Source: Diadema setosum
Taxonomy: Eukaryota; Echinodermata; Echinoidea; Diadematoida; Diadematidae
Direction: 5' to 3'
Assembly: GCA_033980235.1 (NCBI GenBank)
Contig: CM067075.1
Span: 18,550,844 to 18,614,843, forward strand
Length of the DNA stretch: 64,000 bases
Made by a program: the position numbers and the translations under genes. Below the pieces are notes generated by a model. That model saw only the letters and a list, made by a program, of their open reading frames with translations. It was not told the origin of the DNA and did not search any database. Numbering within the stretch: position 1 is the stretch's first letter; every line of letters begins with the position of its first letter. Below, piece after piece: positions 1 through 11,320 of this stretch.

Positions 1-188
1 GAGCTGAGGCGTGAGGGCATGAGGGAACTGGCATTTCCATTACCATAATTAGTGGCAAAAGACGAGCAGCGCAACGAACGAGACGAGAGACGGAGAAATG
101 GTGGGTATCCCAGCTGTAAACCTTAGTTAAGTTTACGGTCTTTTTTTAGGGGGTGTTTCACAAAGCTGTTCTTAAAGTTAAGAAGGAC

Positions 189-277
189 TTAAGTGCGACT
201 GGTGATCAGTTCTTGTGCTGAATTATTGAAATTCTAATAGGTATAGCACACAAGAACTGATTACCAGTCGCACTTCA
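189..277. mobile_element. Small hairpin MITE nested in the larger MITE arm
   Basis: An ~86-bp segment present in the left arm of the surrounding MITE but absent from its right arm. Its ends, AAGTGCGACTGGTGATCAGT (191-210) and the block 249-275, are near-perfect inverted repeats, so the segment folds into one hairpin. It looks like a miniature element that jumped into the arm. Confidence 0.5.
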
Positions 278-1399
278 AAGGGAAGATAAACCCCAAGAGC
301 AATGTGGATTGTGGAGAAGTTGTTAGCGGTCAGAGAGGGAAGACGTGTCTCAGCGGAGCTCTGCTCTTTTAATTTTCTTCGTCAATATTTTATGTTATTT
401 TTCGCTGTTTTTATCTGCAATAAAGCTTCCAATGTGTTTATGAGCGTTTACTTGCCCCAGGGAATCGGTTTTTGTGATTTTTAGTGGAATACATTTGAGG
501 ATGGAATCTGATTGATTTTCTTGGAATCCCACACTGGATTGCCTCACATAGCGCCGTAGCTGCAATGCACACTGGACAGCGTGGCGCGGGAAACTTTCAA
601 CATGCAACCTATGTAGCTGCCCATGTAGCCCCAGCCATATTGCCGCTGCAAGATCTCTGCAATTTTAAACAACCTTCGTGTGTGGATATTATTCATCATC
701 ATTCATCTTTCATCGTTTCCTGCTGAGTGCTGGATTATTCGTTTTTAATGTGTATTTGATGTGTATTTTTAACTCAGGATACCACGCATGCCACCGGCTT
801 TGTATTTAAGCGGCTTTTTATGACCTGCAATAAAATCTACTGCTGACCAGTTTCTAGTCTACAAATGTCTGCAAATGTCTACAAATGGATATGTTTTGCT
901 GAAATGTTGAGGATGGAACCTGGATTCATATTTTTTTTTTTTTTTTTGGAGCTGATAAGTGATATATACACCGGAAGTTCCCCTGTGGTGTGCCCTCACA
1001 TCGTGCAAGTTTTGATTGCCCCCGTCAATGTTCAACATTCAAGGCACCAAGCAATGCAGCCGGTGTTATTACGACATTTACTGCATTGCACTGTGTATTT
1101 TGCTACGTCAACGATTTGATGTGTGTTAAGATTGTGATTTGGAACCATGTGGATCACCTGCTTTTGAGAACGGAGCTTGAGTATCCTTATGTCGAATTTC
1201 TTCGAAGTTTGAGAAGTTTGAGAAGTTTGAGTCTGTGTAATCTATAACTATAATTATCCGCAGTTTATGGAATGTTTATCACATCTGCATCTGTACAAAA
1301 TTAACGTGAGCAATTTTTGAAGATCAGCATCACTTTATTCGTGCATGTTCCTGCTGGTCAATTTATGATCATATCAGTCAGTTGAAGTTTGTATTCATT

Positions 1400-4300
1400 A
1401 TGGGCCCACATAGGAATACATGCCATTCCTTCATCCTGCCATGGTTGACATTAACTGCACTCATTGTATCTTGTCATCCTTCAACGAGCAGTTATTGTCC
1501 AAATTCACTACATGTAGGTGGGACCACTTACTGCTTCGATGTGCATCCTTACATCCCCAGGCACATACGTGTAGCTAGTAGTGACGGCAATGCCCACAAA
1601 GCATCTTTCAAGATCAGTATTTCATCTCAGTTTCATGCCCTGCAAAAACTCTCTACTACAAAGCATAGATATGTACTGACCTTTTCAAAGCTAATGATAT
1701 TATGTCAGACCCTCATCTCATTGAGCACGGTTGCCCAGTCAGGTGACATCCACCCTAACCCCGGCCCTCGCACTAAGTACCCCTGTGGGGTTTGCTCCAA
1801 GGCATGTAAGTGGAACCAAAACTGCATTGTGTGTGATGACTGTGAAACATGGCTCCACAAGCAATGTATTGGTATGAGCAGCACAATTTTTAACCAGTTG
1901 AGTAATTCCTCTTGTACCTGGATATGTGACAACTGCGGTCTTCCCCAATTCAGCTCATCTCTATTTGAGTCGTCAATCTCCACTTCAAACTCGTTTGAAG
2001 TACTGACTGACTTCACAGGAGCTGAGGATGAGCCATGTTCCCCTCTGATGGCATCATCGCCCATCTCTTCAAATAGGAGAAGGAATTCTTCTTCCCCCCG
2101 TCGTCCCCCAGGACCTCAACATCGCAGAAAGGGGCAAAATCACACAGTGAAAGATGTCAATGGGATACGCCTACTCATATTAAACCTACAGGGCATTATG
2201 AGTAAGACTCAGTCTTTTGCTGATGAACTCAAGAAGCATAATCCCCACATTGTTCTAGCTACCGAAACCTGGTTATCGCCCAGCATAGCTGACAGCGAAT
2301 TTCTCCCTCCATCTAGTAACTATACAGTGTATAGAAAAGACCGCCAAACCAAGGGTGGCGGGGTTTTTATAGCCGTCCGCAACGACCTGGTGGCATCACA
2401 CGCCCCTGAACTGGATACGGATACAGAACTCTTGTGGGTCAAACTACAAATTGTAAACATCAAACCAGTTTACATAGGAGTCTTTTATAGACAACCCAAG
2501 TTAGGAGCAGATCCATTAAAGAAACTTCATGATTCGCTTAGCAAAATTGATTTAACAAAAAATCCTTCCATTTGGCTCGGGGGGGACTTCAACGTACCCG
2601 ACATAGATTGGGACATCCCCTCACGCAAACCGCCTGGTGTATGTAACTATGCAGAAGTTGTATCTTCTACTTTACTGGATTTATTGGGGGATTTCTCACT
2701 GACTCAGCTTGCGAAGGAAGTTAATCATGCTCATCAGTCTAAAGTTCACTGTGTTAAAAACATTTTGCAATTACTTCTAGTCTCAAACTCAGATGCTTTC
2801 TCTCCAGTGAAGACCTTCCCAGGAATTTCTGATCACTTTATTCTTAGTTCAGATGTCAACGTAAAACCTGTGATACAGAGATCCTCTCGGCGTAAAGTTT
2901 TCAAATTCGCCAAGGCTGACATTGACGGATTGAAAGCAAAGTTAGGAGCATTCACCACCACTTTTCTTACTAAGGCTGACACCAACTCCTTAGATGACAA
3001 CTGGAGATGGTTCCGTACTACGGTGATTGACGCCATGGAGCAACACATCCCGTCTTCTATGAAGAGCTCCAGATTTAACTTACCCTGGTTTTCAAGATCT
3101 CTCAGGAGGCTCTCGAGAAGGAAGCAAAGGGCTTTCTATGCAGCCAAATCCACCAATAACACAAGATGCTGGCAGCGATATCGTTCAATCAGGAAACAAC
3201 TCCAGAAACAACTAAGAAAGGCAGAGCAAGACTACCTCTGTACTACAGTCTTTGACTCCCTGAAAGATGATCCCAAACGGTTCTGGAATTTCATTAAAAG
3301 TAGGCGTCGGGATGTATGTGGGATTGCTGCTCTGTGGAATGGGAATCAATTAGTTAGTTCAGCTGTTGACAAGGCTGAGGCACTTAGTAACCAGTACAAA
3401 TCAATTTTCACTAGGGAACCCACACTCTCCTCCATGAACCCTCCCAAGGTACCAGGCAAGGAACTCCCTGATGCATCTCCATTGGTCATCAACACCAATG
3501 GAGTTATGAAAATACTCATGAAGTTATCACCACACAAATCACCAGGCCCTGATGGCATACACCCTTTCATCCTTCAGAAATGTGCATCGGAAGTCGCTCC
3601 TGTCCTGACTAAGATATTCAACCAGAGTCTCACTCAGGGCAGAATCCCATCAGATTGGGCAAGAGCCAACGTCACTGCAATTTTCAAAAAAGGATCCCGT
3701 ACAGACCCTGCAAACTACAGACCGGTTTCACTAACATCGATTTGCTGCAAGGTGATGGAGCATGTTATATATAGCCATGTCATTAATCACCTAGATTCGC
3801 ATCATGCCCTCCATCACGCACAGCATGGATTCAGAGCCAAGCGGTCCTGCGAAACCCAATTACTTACCACAGTTCATAATATCTGGGAGGCCAATGAGCA
3901 CACTAAGCAAGTAGATGCAATTGTCCTCGACCTCGCTAAAGCATTTGATATGGTTCCCCATGAACGGCTAATGCACAAACTGCGCCACTACGGGATTAAG
4001 GGACCATTACATAGCTGGATCTCTGCATTTCTTAAAGGTAGAACACAGTCAGTGGTAGTACAAGGTTCACATTCCAAGCCTACAGAAGTGATCTCCGGGG
4101 TACCTCAAGGCACGGTGCTGGGCCCTCTACTTTTTCTTATATACATCAACGACCTACCAGACGGTTTAGAATCCAATGTCAGTCTCTTTGCGGACGACTG
4201 TGTAGTTTATCGGCCTATCAAAACCCCATCAGATTGTAACCTGCTCCAGAAGGATCTCAAACTTTTGGAGAAATGGTCCTCCCGCTGGCTAATGTCCTTC

Positions 4301-5008
4301 AAACCAGATAAATGTAGTGTGATTAGGTTCTCCAGATGTAAGACCAAAATTCAGTGCACATACAGGCTCTGCGGTCAAGACCTCCGATCAGTCCACCAGC
4401 ATAAGTACCTTGGAGTTACTCTGTCATCTGACATGAAGTGGAATACCCACGTGGACCACGCAGTATCTAAAGCTAATGGTATGATTGGTTTTCTACGTCG
4501 CAACCTGGGATCAGCCCCTCCTAAAGTGAAAATCCAAGCTTTCAAAAGTCTTGTCCGTCCCCATATTGAATACTGCAGTTCAGTATGGGATCCACATACC
4601 AAGAGCAATATACAGAAAGTTGAAGCTGTCCAAAGGCGAGCGGCACGGTTCATCCTTAACGATTATAAACGTGAAAGCTCTGTCACAGCCATGCTTGCAT
4701 CCCTCCAACTCCCACCCCTCCAACATAGAAGATTCATCAACAGGCAGGTCATGATGCACAAGATGATCCACAACAATGTAGATCTCCCCATTACGGATTA
4801 CTTGGAATTTAAGAAACGAGACCCCTCTGTGTCTACAAGAAGATCTCACCCGCTCTCCCTTGAGGTTCCTTTTAGCAAGACCAACTGCTTCAAACAGTCT
4901 TTTTCCCCCAAATCTGCCAAAGATTGGAACTCCCTCCCCCACTCATTAATTTCCATCAAGGACTCAATGATATTCAAACAAAAGCTAAAGAGCATACAGC
5001 TCGATTAG
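1400..5008 (+). CDS. LINE polyprotein: 2A-like motif, PHD finger, AP endonuclease, reverse transcriptase
   Basis: A 1202-residue ORF counted from the first in-frame ATG at 1400; six upstream in-frame codons start from TTG and are not used here. In order: a hydrophobic, signal-like N-terminus (about residues 12-24); a second hydrophobic stretch (about 92-112) running into GDIHPNPGP (115-123, DNA 1742-1768), which resembles the 2A ribosome-skipping motif; a PHD-type C4HC3 zinc finger (C129, C132, C145/C148, H153, C156, C176, C179); an exonuclease/endonuclease/phosphatase domain (TETW near 288, GGDFN near 394-398, SDH at 477-479); a reverse transcriptase with F930-A-D-D catalytic motif; and a LINE C-terminal region. 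No internal stop or frameshift is seen. It should nick target DNA and prime reverse transcription there. The classical 2A motif has Glu where this one has His, so skipping activity is uncertain. Confidence 0.9.
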   Translation: MGPHRNTCHSFILPWLTLTALIVSCHPSTSSYCPNSLHVGGTTYCFDVHPYIPRHIRVASSDGNAHKASFKISISSQFHALQKLSTTKHRYVLTFSKLMILCQTLISLSTVAQSGDIHPNPGPRTKYPCGVCSKACKWNQNCIVCDDCETWLHKQCIGMSSTIFNQLSNSSCTWICDNCGLPQFSSSLFESSISTSNSFEVLTDFTGAEDEPCSPLMASSPISSNRRRNSSSPRRPPGPQHRRKGQNHTVKDVNGIRLLILNLQGIMSKTQSFADELKKHNPHIVLATETWLSPSIADSEFLPPSSNYTVYRKDRQTKGGGVFIAVRNDLVASHAPELDTDTELLWVKLQIVNIKPVYIGVFYRQPKLGADPLKKLHDSLSKIDLTKNPSIWLGGDFNVPDIDWDIPSRKPPGVCNYAEVVSSTLLDLLGDFSLTQLAKEVNHAHQSKVHCVKNILQLLLVSNSDAFSPVKTFPGISDHFILSSDVNVKPVIQRSSRRKVFKFAKADIDGLKAKLGAFTTTFLTKADTNSLDDNWRWFRTTVIDAMEQHIPSSMKSSRFNLPWFSRSLRRLSRRKQRAFYAAKSTNNTRCWQRYRSIRKQLQKQLRKAEQDYLCTTVFDSLKDDPKRFWNFIKSRRRDVCGIAALWNGNQLVSSAVDKAEALSNQYKSIFTREPTLSSMNPPKVPGKELPDASPLVINTNGVMKILMKLSPHKSPGPDGIHPFILQKCASEVAPVLTKIFNQSLTQGRIPSDWARANVTAIFKKGSRTDPANYRPVSLTSICCKVMEHVIYSHVINHLDSHHALHHAQHGFRAKRSCETQLLTTVHNIWEANEHTKQVDAIVLDLAKAFDMVPHERLMHKLRHYGIKGPLHSWISAFLKGRTQSVVVQGSHSKPTEVISGVPQGTVLGPLLFLIYINDLPDGLESNVSLFADDCVVYRPIKTPSDCNLLQKDLKLLEKWSSRWLMSFKPDKCSVIRFSRCKTKIQCTYRLCGQDLRSVHQHKYLGVTLSSDMKWNTHVDHAVSKANGMIGFLRRNLGSAPPKVKIQAFKSLVRPHIEYCSSVWDPHTKSNIQKVEAVQRRAARFILNDYKRESSVTAMLASLQLPPLQHRRFINRQVMMHKMIHNNVDLPITDYLEFKKRDPSVSTRRSHPLSLEVPFSKTNCFKQSFSPKSAKDWNSLPHSLISIKDSMIFKQKLKSIQLD
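1742..1768 (+). promoter_or_regulatory. 2A-like NPGP translational recoding motif
   Basis: Encodes GDIHPNPGP directly after a hydrophobic leader and just before the PHD finger. In known 2A sequences the ribosome skips the Gly-Pro bond, releasing the upstream peptide. 2A sequences are known from echinoderm non-LTR retrotransposons. Here the second acidic position of the D-x-E-x-NPGP consensus is His, so function is unproven. Confidence 0.6.
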
Positions 5009-5072
5009 ATACCGCTCCCTCACAGACCGCTATCAACGTTGAGTGATTGTTCCGGATGGAGCTTTTCAACTG

Positions 5073-5108
5073 TGATACCGTGAAACCGTGAATACCGTGA
5101 AACCGTGG
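5073..5108 (+). repeat. LINE 3' tail, ACCGTGAA-type short repeats
   Basis: Four imperfect copies of ACCGTGAA/ATACCGTGA end the LINE and merge with the right target-site duplication. CR1/L2-type elements typically end in such short tandem repeats. Confidence 0.65.
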
Positions 5109-5693
5109 ATTGAGTGAAAGTAGCAACATTAGTAGAACACATCAGTGAAAGTTTGAGGAAAATCGGACAATCGATGCAAAAGTTATGAATATTTAAAGTT
5201 TTGATGTTGGAACCGCTGGATGAGGAGACTACTAGAGGATATGACGTATGAGTGGACAACAATACAAAGAAAATATAAAGGAAATTCAACAAAAATTCAC
5301 TTTTCTAGAATCATGAAAGAGCAATGGACCAACCTCTTTCAGAAAGCAGGGGGAATAATTGCTACCCTTAAAATATGTCAGTATCAAGTTGATGGAATTT
5401 GTAATTTTCATGAAAAATGGATTTTTGTAGAATTTTCTTTATATTTTCTTGGTATTGTTGTCCACTCATACGTCGTAACCTCTAGTAGTCTCCTCATCCA
5501 GCGGTTCCAACACCAAAACTTTAAAAATTCATAACTTTTGCATCGATTGTCCGATTTTCTTCAAACTTTCACTGATGTGTTCTACTAATGTTGCTGCTTT
5601 CACTTAATCCACATTGCTCTTGGGGTTTATCTTCCCTTTAAGTCCTTGTGTTTTCTTAACTTTAAGAACGGCTTTTGTGAAGGCAACACCCCT

Positions 5694-6453
5694 AGCAACT
5701 TTCAGATCATGTAGAAGGCCTACAACTAACTAAGTGGACAGGTGGATGGAGACGGAAATTTACAAAAAAAGAAAAGAAAGAAAAACAGGAAGGAACGCTG
5801 TCCACATACACATCACTAGTATTAGTATTACATGTAAATTGTTAGCAGTAACTGCGACCAGCAGGTGTATGCTATTGGCTATGCGTATTACTGGTATGGG
5901 GATGCTGGTTGCAGTTATATTAGCAGTATGCAGTAGCCAGTAGGCCTATAGGTAAATTTACCGTAACTAAATAGATTATTGACTCAATTGAGCAAATTAA
6001 CAATAACATTGTACAGTTGATTGATCCGTAACCTGGCCCTATCCCTGCTGGTTATGCACTGACCACTGTTATCTATCGATAGACTCTAGACCGGTCTAAC
6101 GTTAGTTGGACCTAGGTCCTAGTAGCTAGCAGTAGTACCACCACTCATCGACAATTTTTTGAATGAATACCTTGTAGGCCCTATCTTAGAAAATATCCCT
6201 CATTTTCATTCCACTCGAGGCAGAAAATACAGATTCATACATTTTATCTCTGGCTCAGATTGTTGACTCGCACCATACGCGCGGAGTTCTCGGCAACAAA
6301 CACAAGTGACATTTTTCACTGTAACGTTACACTGGCGCAAGCTCATCGTTTTAATTGACTGCCCGTTTTCCCATTGAAAAGCACGTAAATCCAGTGAATG
6401 GGCAATAAATGTTAACAATAATTACCAGTATGTGTATTACTAATGAGGATTTT
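5694..6453. other. Unassigned AT-rich stretch
   Basis: No gene, RNA or clear repeat is seen. Short reading frames here have no recognisable domains and no convincing splice signals. Confidence 0.5.
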
Positions 6454-8707
6454 AATTAGGTGATCCGAGTATCCTCTCGGATCACCTTCTGTTTCTGTAC
6501 GGATTCTTTCTTCTTCTTCTTCTTCTTTTTCTTCTTATTTCTCCCCAAAAGTTGTGCATCGATTAGCTCAGAAAGTCCTCTTCCTATCAATTTCAAACTT
6601 ATACCATATGTGTATCGTCTCCCAAAGACGGCAATCGAACTAAAATCAAAGTGATCAGTCGACCGTGACGTCACTATGACGTCATTATATGAAAACACAT
6701 TCTCAATCATATCTCATTAATGGAATGGAATTTTTAAATGAAATTTACGTCACATATATTTCAAGTTATGAGCATTCTACTCATATTCTCAAAATTCATA
6801 TTTTCTCTCAAAACGTGCGCGTACGCGCGCGTTGAAAAATTTGTATCCTCAAATCGAGCTCAAATTTTTTTTGCACACGTTTCAGACCATTTGGAGCATT
6901 TTTTGAAAAATTGAAAAAATCGGACGGACGCGTACGCGCGCGCATATATACGCACACACAGCTCATATGCAATAGAAATTTCCGTTTTTTTTACACTTAT
7001 CGGATGCCTGAAATGTCAAGGAATATTTCTACCAAGTTTCAAGTCAATCCGACTCAATATGACGTCATACGGGCCCGTCAAAGTTGAAATTCCGCGCGCG
7101 AGTCAATGGCGATATACAGTGCAACTATGCCAAAAAACCGCCAATTTTAAATCCGATTTTACTCGTCAGGATGGACGGTGACTTCCAATTTTCTTTGCAT
7201 ATTCTGAAAGCTGATGAGTTGTACATGTCATTTCATGGGTTGGCAATACTGGAAAAATGATTAAAAGATATCAAATTTCTAAATAAAATAAAAAGAGTAA
7301 ATTTTCAAAATGACGTCATCAAATTTCAAGTTTACTCGAGCGTATCTCACTTATCCTTTGCCCATTTTCACCCAGATTTCAGTATGTTGTACCTTATTAA
7401 ATGCTCTTACATTAATGTAATAACAACAATTTGATTGGATGACGGCATCACCTCGTAAAAATGGATTCAATGTAAGCTTGTCAAATTTGACCAGTTTACG
7501 TGTTATCTCTATGGGAGTGCAGTTTTTCTGGAAATGAAAATTGACATGACTATCTTTATCGAGCACTAGCTCACTTATGCTTCGGTGAATTTCTCTCAGA
7601 TTTTAATATGTTGTAGCTGAGACTTTAAGCTATCGTAAATGTGCCCTTTATTTTTTCATAGGACGTCGGCATTACGTTGAAAAACTTGGTTGAAATCAAA
7701 GCCTATCTTCGATGTATTTTCATATTTCTTTCTTTTTCCAACTTTCTTTGCAATAACTCAAGAAAAACATACTCTATCACCACCATATTTTGCACATGTT
7801 TAGTTCATGTCACGTACATTATTTCATAAAATAACAACTACTTCATTAGACGCCAATTTGGGTATGTAAATTAGGGTCAAAGGTCATAAATGTTTCATCC
7901 TGTATCTTGGTGAATACACGTCTATCTTCCCCATATTTTGCACACGTAAAGACCGTGTTACAAGGATCATTTCACAAAATAACCACTTTTTGCTCAGATG
8001 CCATCTTGTCTGTGCAGATCGGGGTCAAAGGTCATATGTACTTCTTTCTTTATCTTCGTTATGACGTGTTATTTCTATGGGAGGGAATTTTTCTAGATGT
8101 GAAAATTGACATGATTGTCTTTATCGAGCACTAGCTCACTTACGCTTCGGTGAATTTCTCCCAGATTTTAATATGTTGTAGCTGAGACTTTGCGCTATCG
8201 TACGTGTTCCCTTTGTTTTTCATATGGTGTCGGGATCACGTCCAAAAACGTGGTTGAAATTAAAGGTTATCTTCGATGTATTTTCATCTTTCTTTGTCCA
8301 ATTTTCTTTGCAATAACGCAAGAAAAATAGCCCCTATCAACCCCATATTTTGCACATAAGGTCATAAATGTTTCATCCTGTATCTTGGTGAATACATGTC
8401 TTATCTTTCCCATATTTTGCACACGCAAAGACCATGTTATAAGAATCATTTCACAAAATAACCACTTTTTGCTCAGATGCCATCTTGGGGGTGCAAAGTT
8501 TGGTCAAAGGTCAAATATACTTCATTCTGCATCTTTGATAGTGTATACGGAATTCGGTACCCAAGATGGCAGGTCTGACTCCCTTTTTAAAATGAGAATC
8601 CAAACATCACACGACCAATATCCCTAATCTCAGGTGAAAGCTCGAATCATTGATTTAAAAAAATTCGGATCACCTAATTTGTCAGTCTTGACAAATTCCG
8701 AGTCTAG
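6454..8707 (+). mobile_element. Helentron-like non-autonomous element, family D (GGTGATCCGA)
   Basis: 5' end AATTAGGTGATCCGAG folds with CTCGGATCACCT (6458-6486), followed at once by a (TTC)n tract (6507-6538). The complementary motif TCGGATCACCTAATT lies near the 3' end (8665-8679), then a hairpin AATTTGTCA/TGACAAATT (8677-8698), then CTAG (8704-8707). This asymmetric inverted-repeat plan is that of Helitron2/Helentron-type elements. The body holds a diverged tandem duplication: 7500-8012 resembles 8063-8488, with about 84 bp missing from the second copy. It also has GGTCAAAGGTCA motifs and CpG-rich GTACGCGCGC runs. No ORF for a Rep/helicase protein is present. Confidence 0.65.
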
Positions 8708-9335
8708 TTCTTCAGTTCTTTTCCTCCTGTTTCCTCAGGTTATTTACCTGTATCCCCCTAATTTTTCTTGATTTGTATTCATGTTCGAATGTTCCAGTGT
8801 ATTGCGCCCTGTCCCACACATATTTTTGATTTTATATGCAAGAGGCATTGCACGAGGGTGGTTGATCTAAAAATACATGTAGGTGGTCGATGAGTAGTAG
8901 ACTTACTATACAACTTTCTTGTCCATCCAAGATCCATGTATGTTGCAAATGTGTATCATTAGATAGACCTATCTTGAATTCTCTAGTCACTATAGTGAAC
9001 CAAATCGCACCCAATCACAGACACAGGATATAAAAACCTGCACCAAGCATGTTCACAACTGCACAAGTTTGACCTCCTGTGCCAAATTCGACCACAGCAC
9101 ATGCAAAACTCTGAAAAGCATAGGTTTTAAATTACATGTATGAATGATGTAAATTAGCAGGCACAAGGCGGTTGAATCTATGATGGTGTTATGGGTGGCT
9201 TGCTTAGCTTATTTCCAATCACTCTTAAATTTGAACAAAATTTATCTGTCATGTTCTGGATCTGGAGGGATACTGCACAAACTCCAAATCAGGGATTACA
9301 TGTGCAGGTGTGGTCGAATGAGCGGAGTGGTTAGA
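8708..9335. other. Unassigned stretch
   Basis: No gene or repeat structure recognised. The short reading frames lack domains. Confidence 0.4.
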
Positions 9336-10630
9336 TTTTTATGCCTCCGCCACGAAGTGGTGCTGGAGGCATTATGTTTTCGGGTTGTCCGTCCGTCCGT
9401 CCTTCCGTCCGTCCGTCCGTCCGTCCGTCCGTCCGTAATGAATTTTGTGGACAAGGTAACTATCAAAACCTGTTGAGGTATCCTAATGAAACTTGGCATG
9501 TATGTGTATTAGGGGGTGAAGTTGTGCCTATCAACTTTAAGGTGCACATGCTCAAGGTCAAAGGTCAAAAGGTCAAGGTCAAATACATAAAATTTCACTA
9601 TTTCCACCATATCTATTGAATGCCTGAAGATATTTTCTTGAAACTTAGTGTTTACATGTATTACCCAATTAAGACTCTCTGGTGAAAGTTTGGGTCATGA
9701 GGTCAAAGGTCAAAGGTCAAAAGGTCAGGGTCAAATACATAAAATTTCACTATTTCCACCATATCTATTGAATGCCTGAAGATATTATGGAAACTTAGTG
9801 TATACATGTATTACCCAATTAAGATTCTCTGGTGAAAGTTTGGGTCATGAGGTCAAAGGTCAAAAGTCAAAAGGTCAAGTAAAAATATTAAAACTTCTTT
9901 TTTTTTCTCCATACCTTGGAAAATTGTTCAAGGTATGACTGACTGGAAATGATTATCTAGAGAATGTAGGGTTCATGGGGTCAAAGGTCAGGGGTCAAAG
10001 GTCAAGTGCAACACTTCAAAATTTTACTATTTCCCTCCTATCATGCAATGCCAGCAGGGTTATTTTTTTTTTACACTTGGTGTATGCATACATGTGTAAC
10101 CTAATAGAAATTCTCTGGAAAGTTTTTTTTTCTTCTTTTTTTGCCTCAAAGGTCAAAAGGTCAAAGATCAAGTGAAAGTGCTGAACTAACTTTTTCCTCC
10201 ATATCTTGGAAGTGGCTCAAGTTATCTTGAAACTTAGTACATATTATGCATGTTCTACCTGAAAGTGATTATCTTCTGAATTTTAGGGTCAAGGGCCAGA
10301 TGAAAATGGTAACAATTTACTATTCAATTCAGAAATTGCACTTTTCTCCACACCTGTACCTTGAAAATTACTCAATGGCTAAATGTATGAATGGGTCAAA
10401 GTCGAGTTAAAGTCCTTAAATCCCTAGATACATGCTCTCCTATTCATCCAATTAAACCTAGGTCAAGGAAGGTGAACATTCAACACATTTGTGACAAACT
10501 TGTCAGTTCAATATTTTGCCAATTTTGTGAAAATGTAATCACACATTGTCCACATGTACTATCTAGACCTATTGGGAAAATAATGCATTATGGCGGAGGC
10601 ATATCAGTCGCCAAAGCGACATTTCGAGTA
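9336..10630 (+). mobile_element. Helentron-like non-autonomous element, family A (ATGCCTCCGCC), copy 1
   Basis: Begins with ATGCCTCCGCCAC (9341), which folds with GGTGCTGGAGGCAT, followed by a (GTCC)n tract at about 9388-9436. The body repeats a unit that ends in GGTCAAAGGTCA (about 9540-9570, 9700-9735, 9850-9880, 9978-10005, 10146-10170). The complement TGGCGGAGGCAT (10591-10602) precedes the hairpin GTCGC-N4-GCGAC and ATTTCGAG; other copies have ATTTCTAG. Reading frames over the GTCC tract give Pro-Ser-Val-Arg runs and are not genes. Confidence 0.72.
9388..9436 (+). repeat. (GTCC)n microsatellite
   Basis: About twelve GTCC units just inside the 5' hairpin of a family A element. The same tract occurs at the same position in other copies. 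Confidence 0.9.
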
Positions 10631-11276
10631 TAATGTGCTTTTTGAATGATTTTTCCCAAGTCAAATAAATTTAACTTCTGTTTAAATGAGTTTAGGCTAG
10701 GAGCTTCTCTGATATCCGGTGGAAGGAGATTCCATTCAGCACAGGTTCTTTGGAATAAAGAGTACTTGTAACAATCTTTTAATGTATTTAGCCTTTTAAA
10801 GGAGATAGACTGTTGTTGCCTTGTCGTCCTGCTGTTTTCCATTGGGCTTGATTGCAAATGAGACGTATCCAGGGCATTAAGATTATTGACCGATTTATAG
10901 AGCAGTGTCAGTCTAAGAACAGCCCTACGATGTTCAAGCGGTTTCCACTCAAGGCGTTCAAGCATGTCAGTGACACTGGAGGTTCTCTGGTGGATGTTGT
11001 GGACAAATCTAGCAGATCATCGTTGAATGGCTTCCAGTTGAGTTATATACTCCTTCTGGTATGGATCCCAGACTGATGCACAGTACTCTAGTCTGGGTTG
11101 TACGAGGGTTTTGTAGGCGATGGATTTGACCCTCGACGAGCACCTGAAGAGATTTCTTCGCAGGAGGCCAAGGATTTGGTTTCCTTTTGAAGAGACACCT
11201 GGAATGTGGTTTGCCCAGCTCAGTTTGTTGTTTAATTGAATCCCCAAGTAGGTGTGATCTGTAACAGCCTCCAAAG
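10631..11276 (-). pseudogene. LINE reverse transcriptase C-terminal fragment
   Basis: The minus strand encodes the part of a LINE ORF downstream of the reverse transcriptase core in two open pieces (11274-11017 and 10965-about 10633), separated by a break near 10966-11016. Recognisable are the TYLGI block, the LEYCASVWDPY block and the final EWNLLPPDI-type block. No catalytic FADD remains and the endonuclease is absent, so this is a 5'-truncated dead copy. Its 3' end abuts the family A element, so one end may have been cut by that insertion. Confidence 0.8.
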
Positions 11277-11320
11277 AACTTGCTCTTCTTGTTGCTTAAA
11301 AGAACTTGCTCTTCTTGAAC
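11277..11320 (+). repeat. Short direct duplication
   Basis: AAAGAACTTGCTCTTCTTG occurs nearly twice in a row (about 11275-11293 and 11301-11319) at the upstream edge of the LINE fragment. Confidence 0.5.

Larger units (their letters stand above)
312..5104 (+). mobile_element. Full-length CR1-type LINE retrotransposon
   Basis: A complete non-LTR retrotransposon of ~4.8 kb: ~1.09-kb 5' UTR, one long intact ORF (1400-5008), a 60-100 bp 3' UTR and a short 3' tail of ACCGTGAA-like units (5073-5104). It is flanked by an 8-bp direct repeat GTGGATTG (304-311 and 5105-5112), read as the target-site duplication, and it interrupts a palindromic MITE whose two arms can be recognised outside it. The short-repeat tail instead of poly(A) and the PHD-EN-RT order fit the CR1/L2 group. 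The intact ORF and exact duplication suggest a recent insertion. Confidence 0.88.
148..5693. mobile_element. Palindromic MITE, split by a LINE insertion
   Basis: Left arm 148-311 and right arm 5105-5693 belong to one foldback element. The left end (AGGGGGTGTTTCAC) is complementary to the right end (CAACACCCCT), and both ends abut TA. The block at 276-310 reappears in reverse complement at 5605-5640, and 5112-5290 is the reverse complement of roughly 5450-5610. Everything between 312 and 5104 is a later LINE. A relative of the inner palindrome lies at 44239-44795. The TA flanks suggest a Tc1/mariner-type non-autonomous element; this is inference. Confidence 0.7.

Noticed and set aside
302..1247. 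Small frames in the LINE 5' UTR as an ORF1
   Set aside because: 60-85 codons each, no domain, overlapping in different frames. The single long ORF already holds the zinc finger.
9180..9619. Reading frames with Pro-Ser-Val-Arg repeats (also 24639-24911 and 51034-51252)
   Set aside because: They are translations of the GTCC/GGAC microsatellite inside Helentron-like elements, in more than one frame and on both strands. No start context, splice sites or domain.
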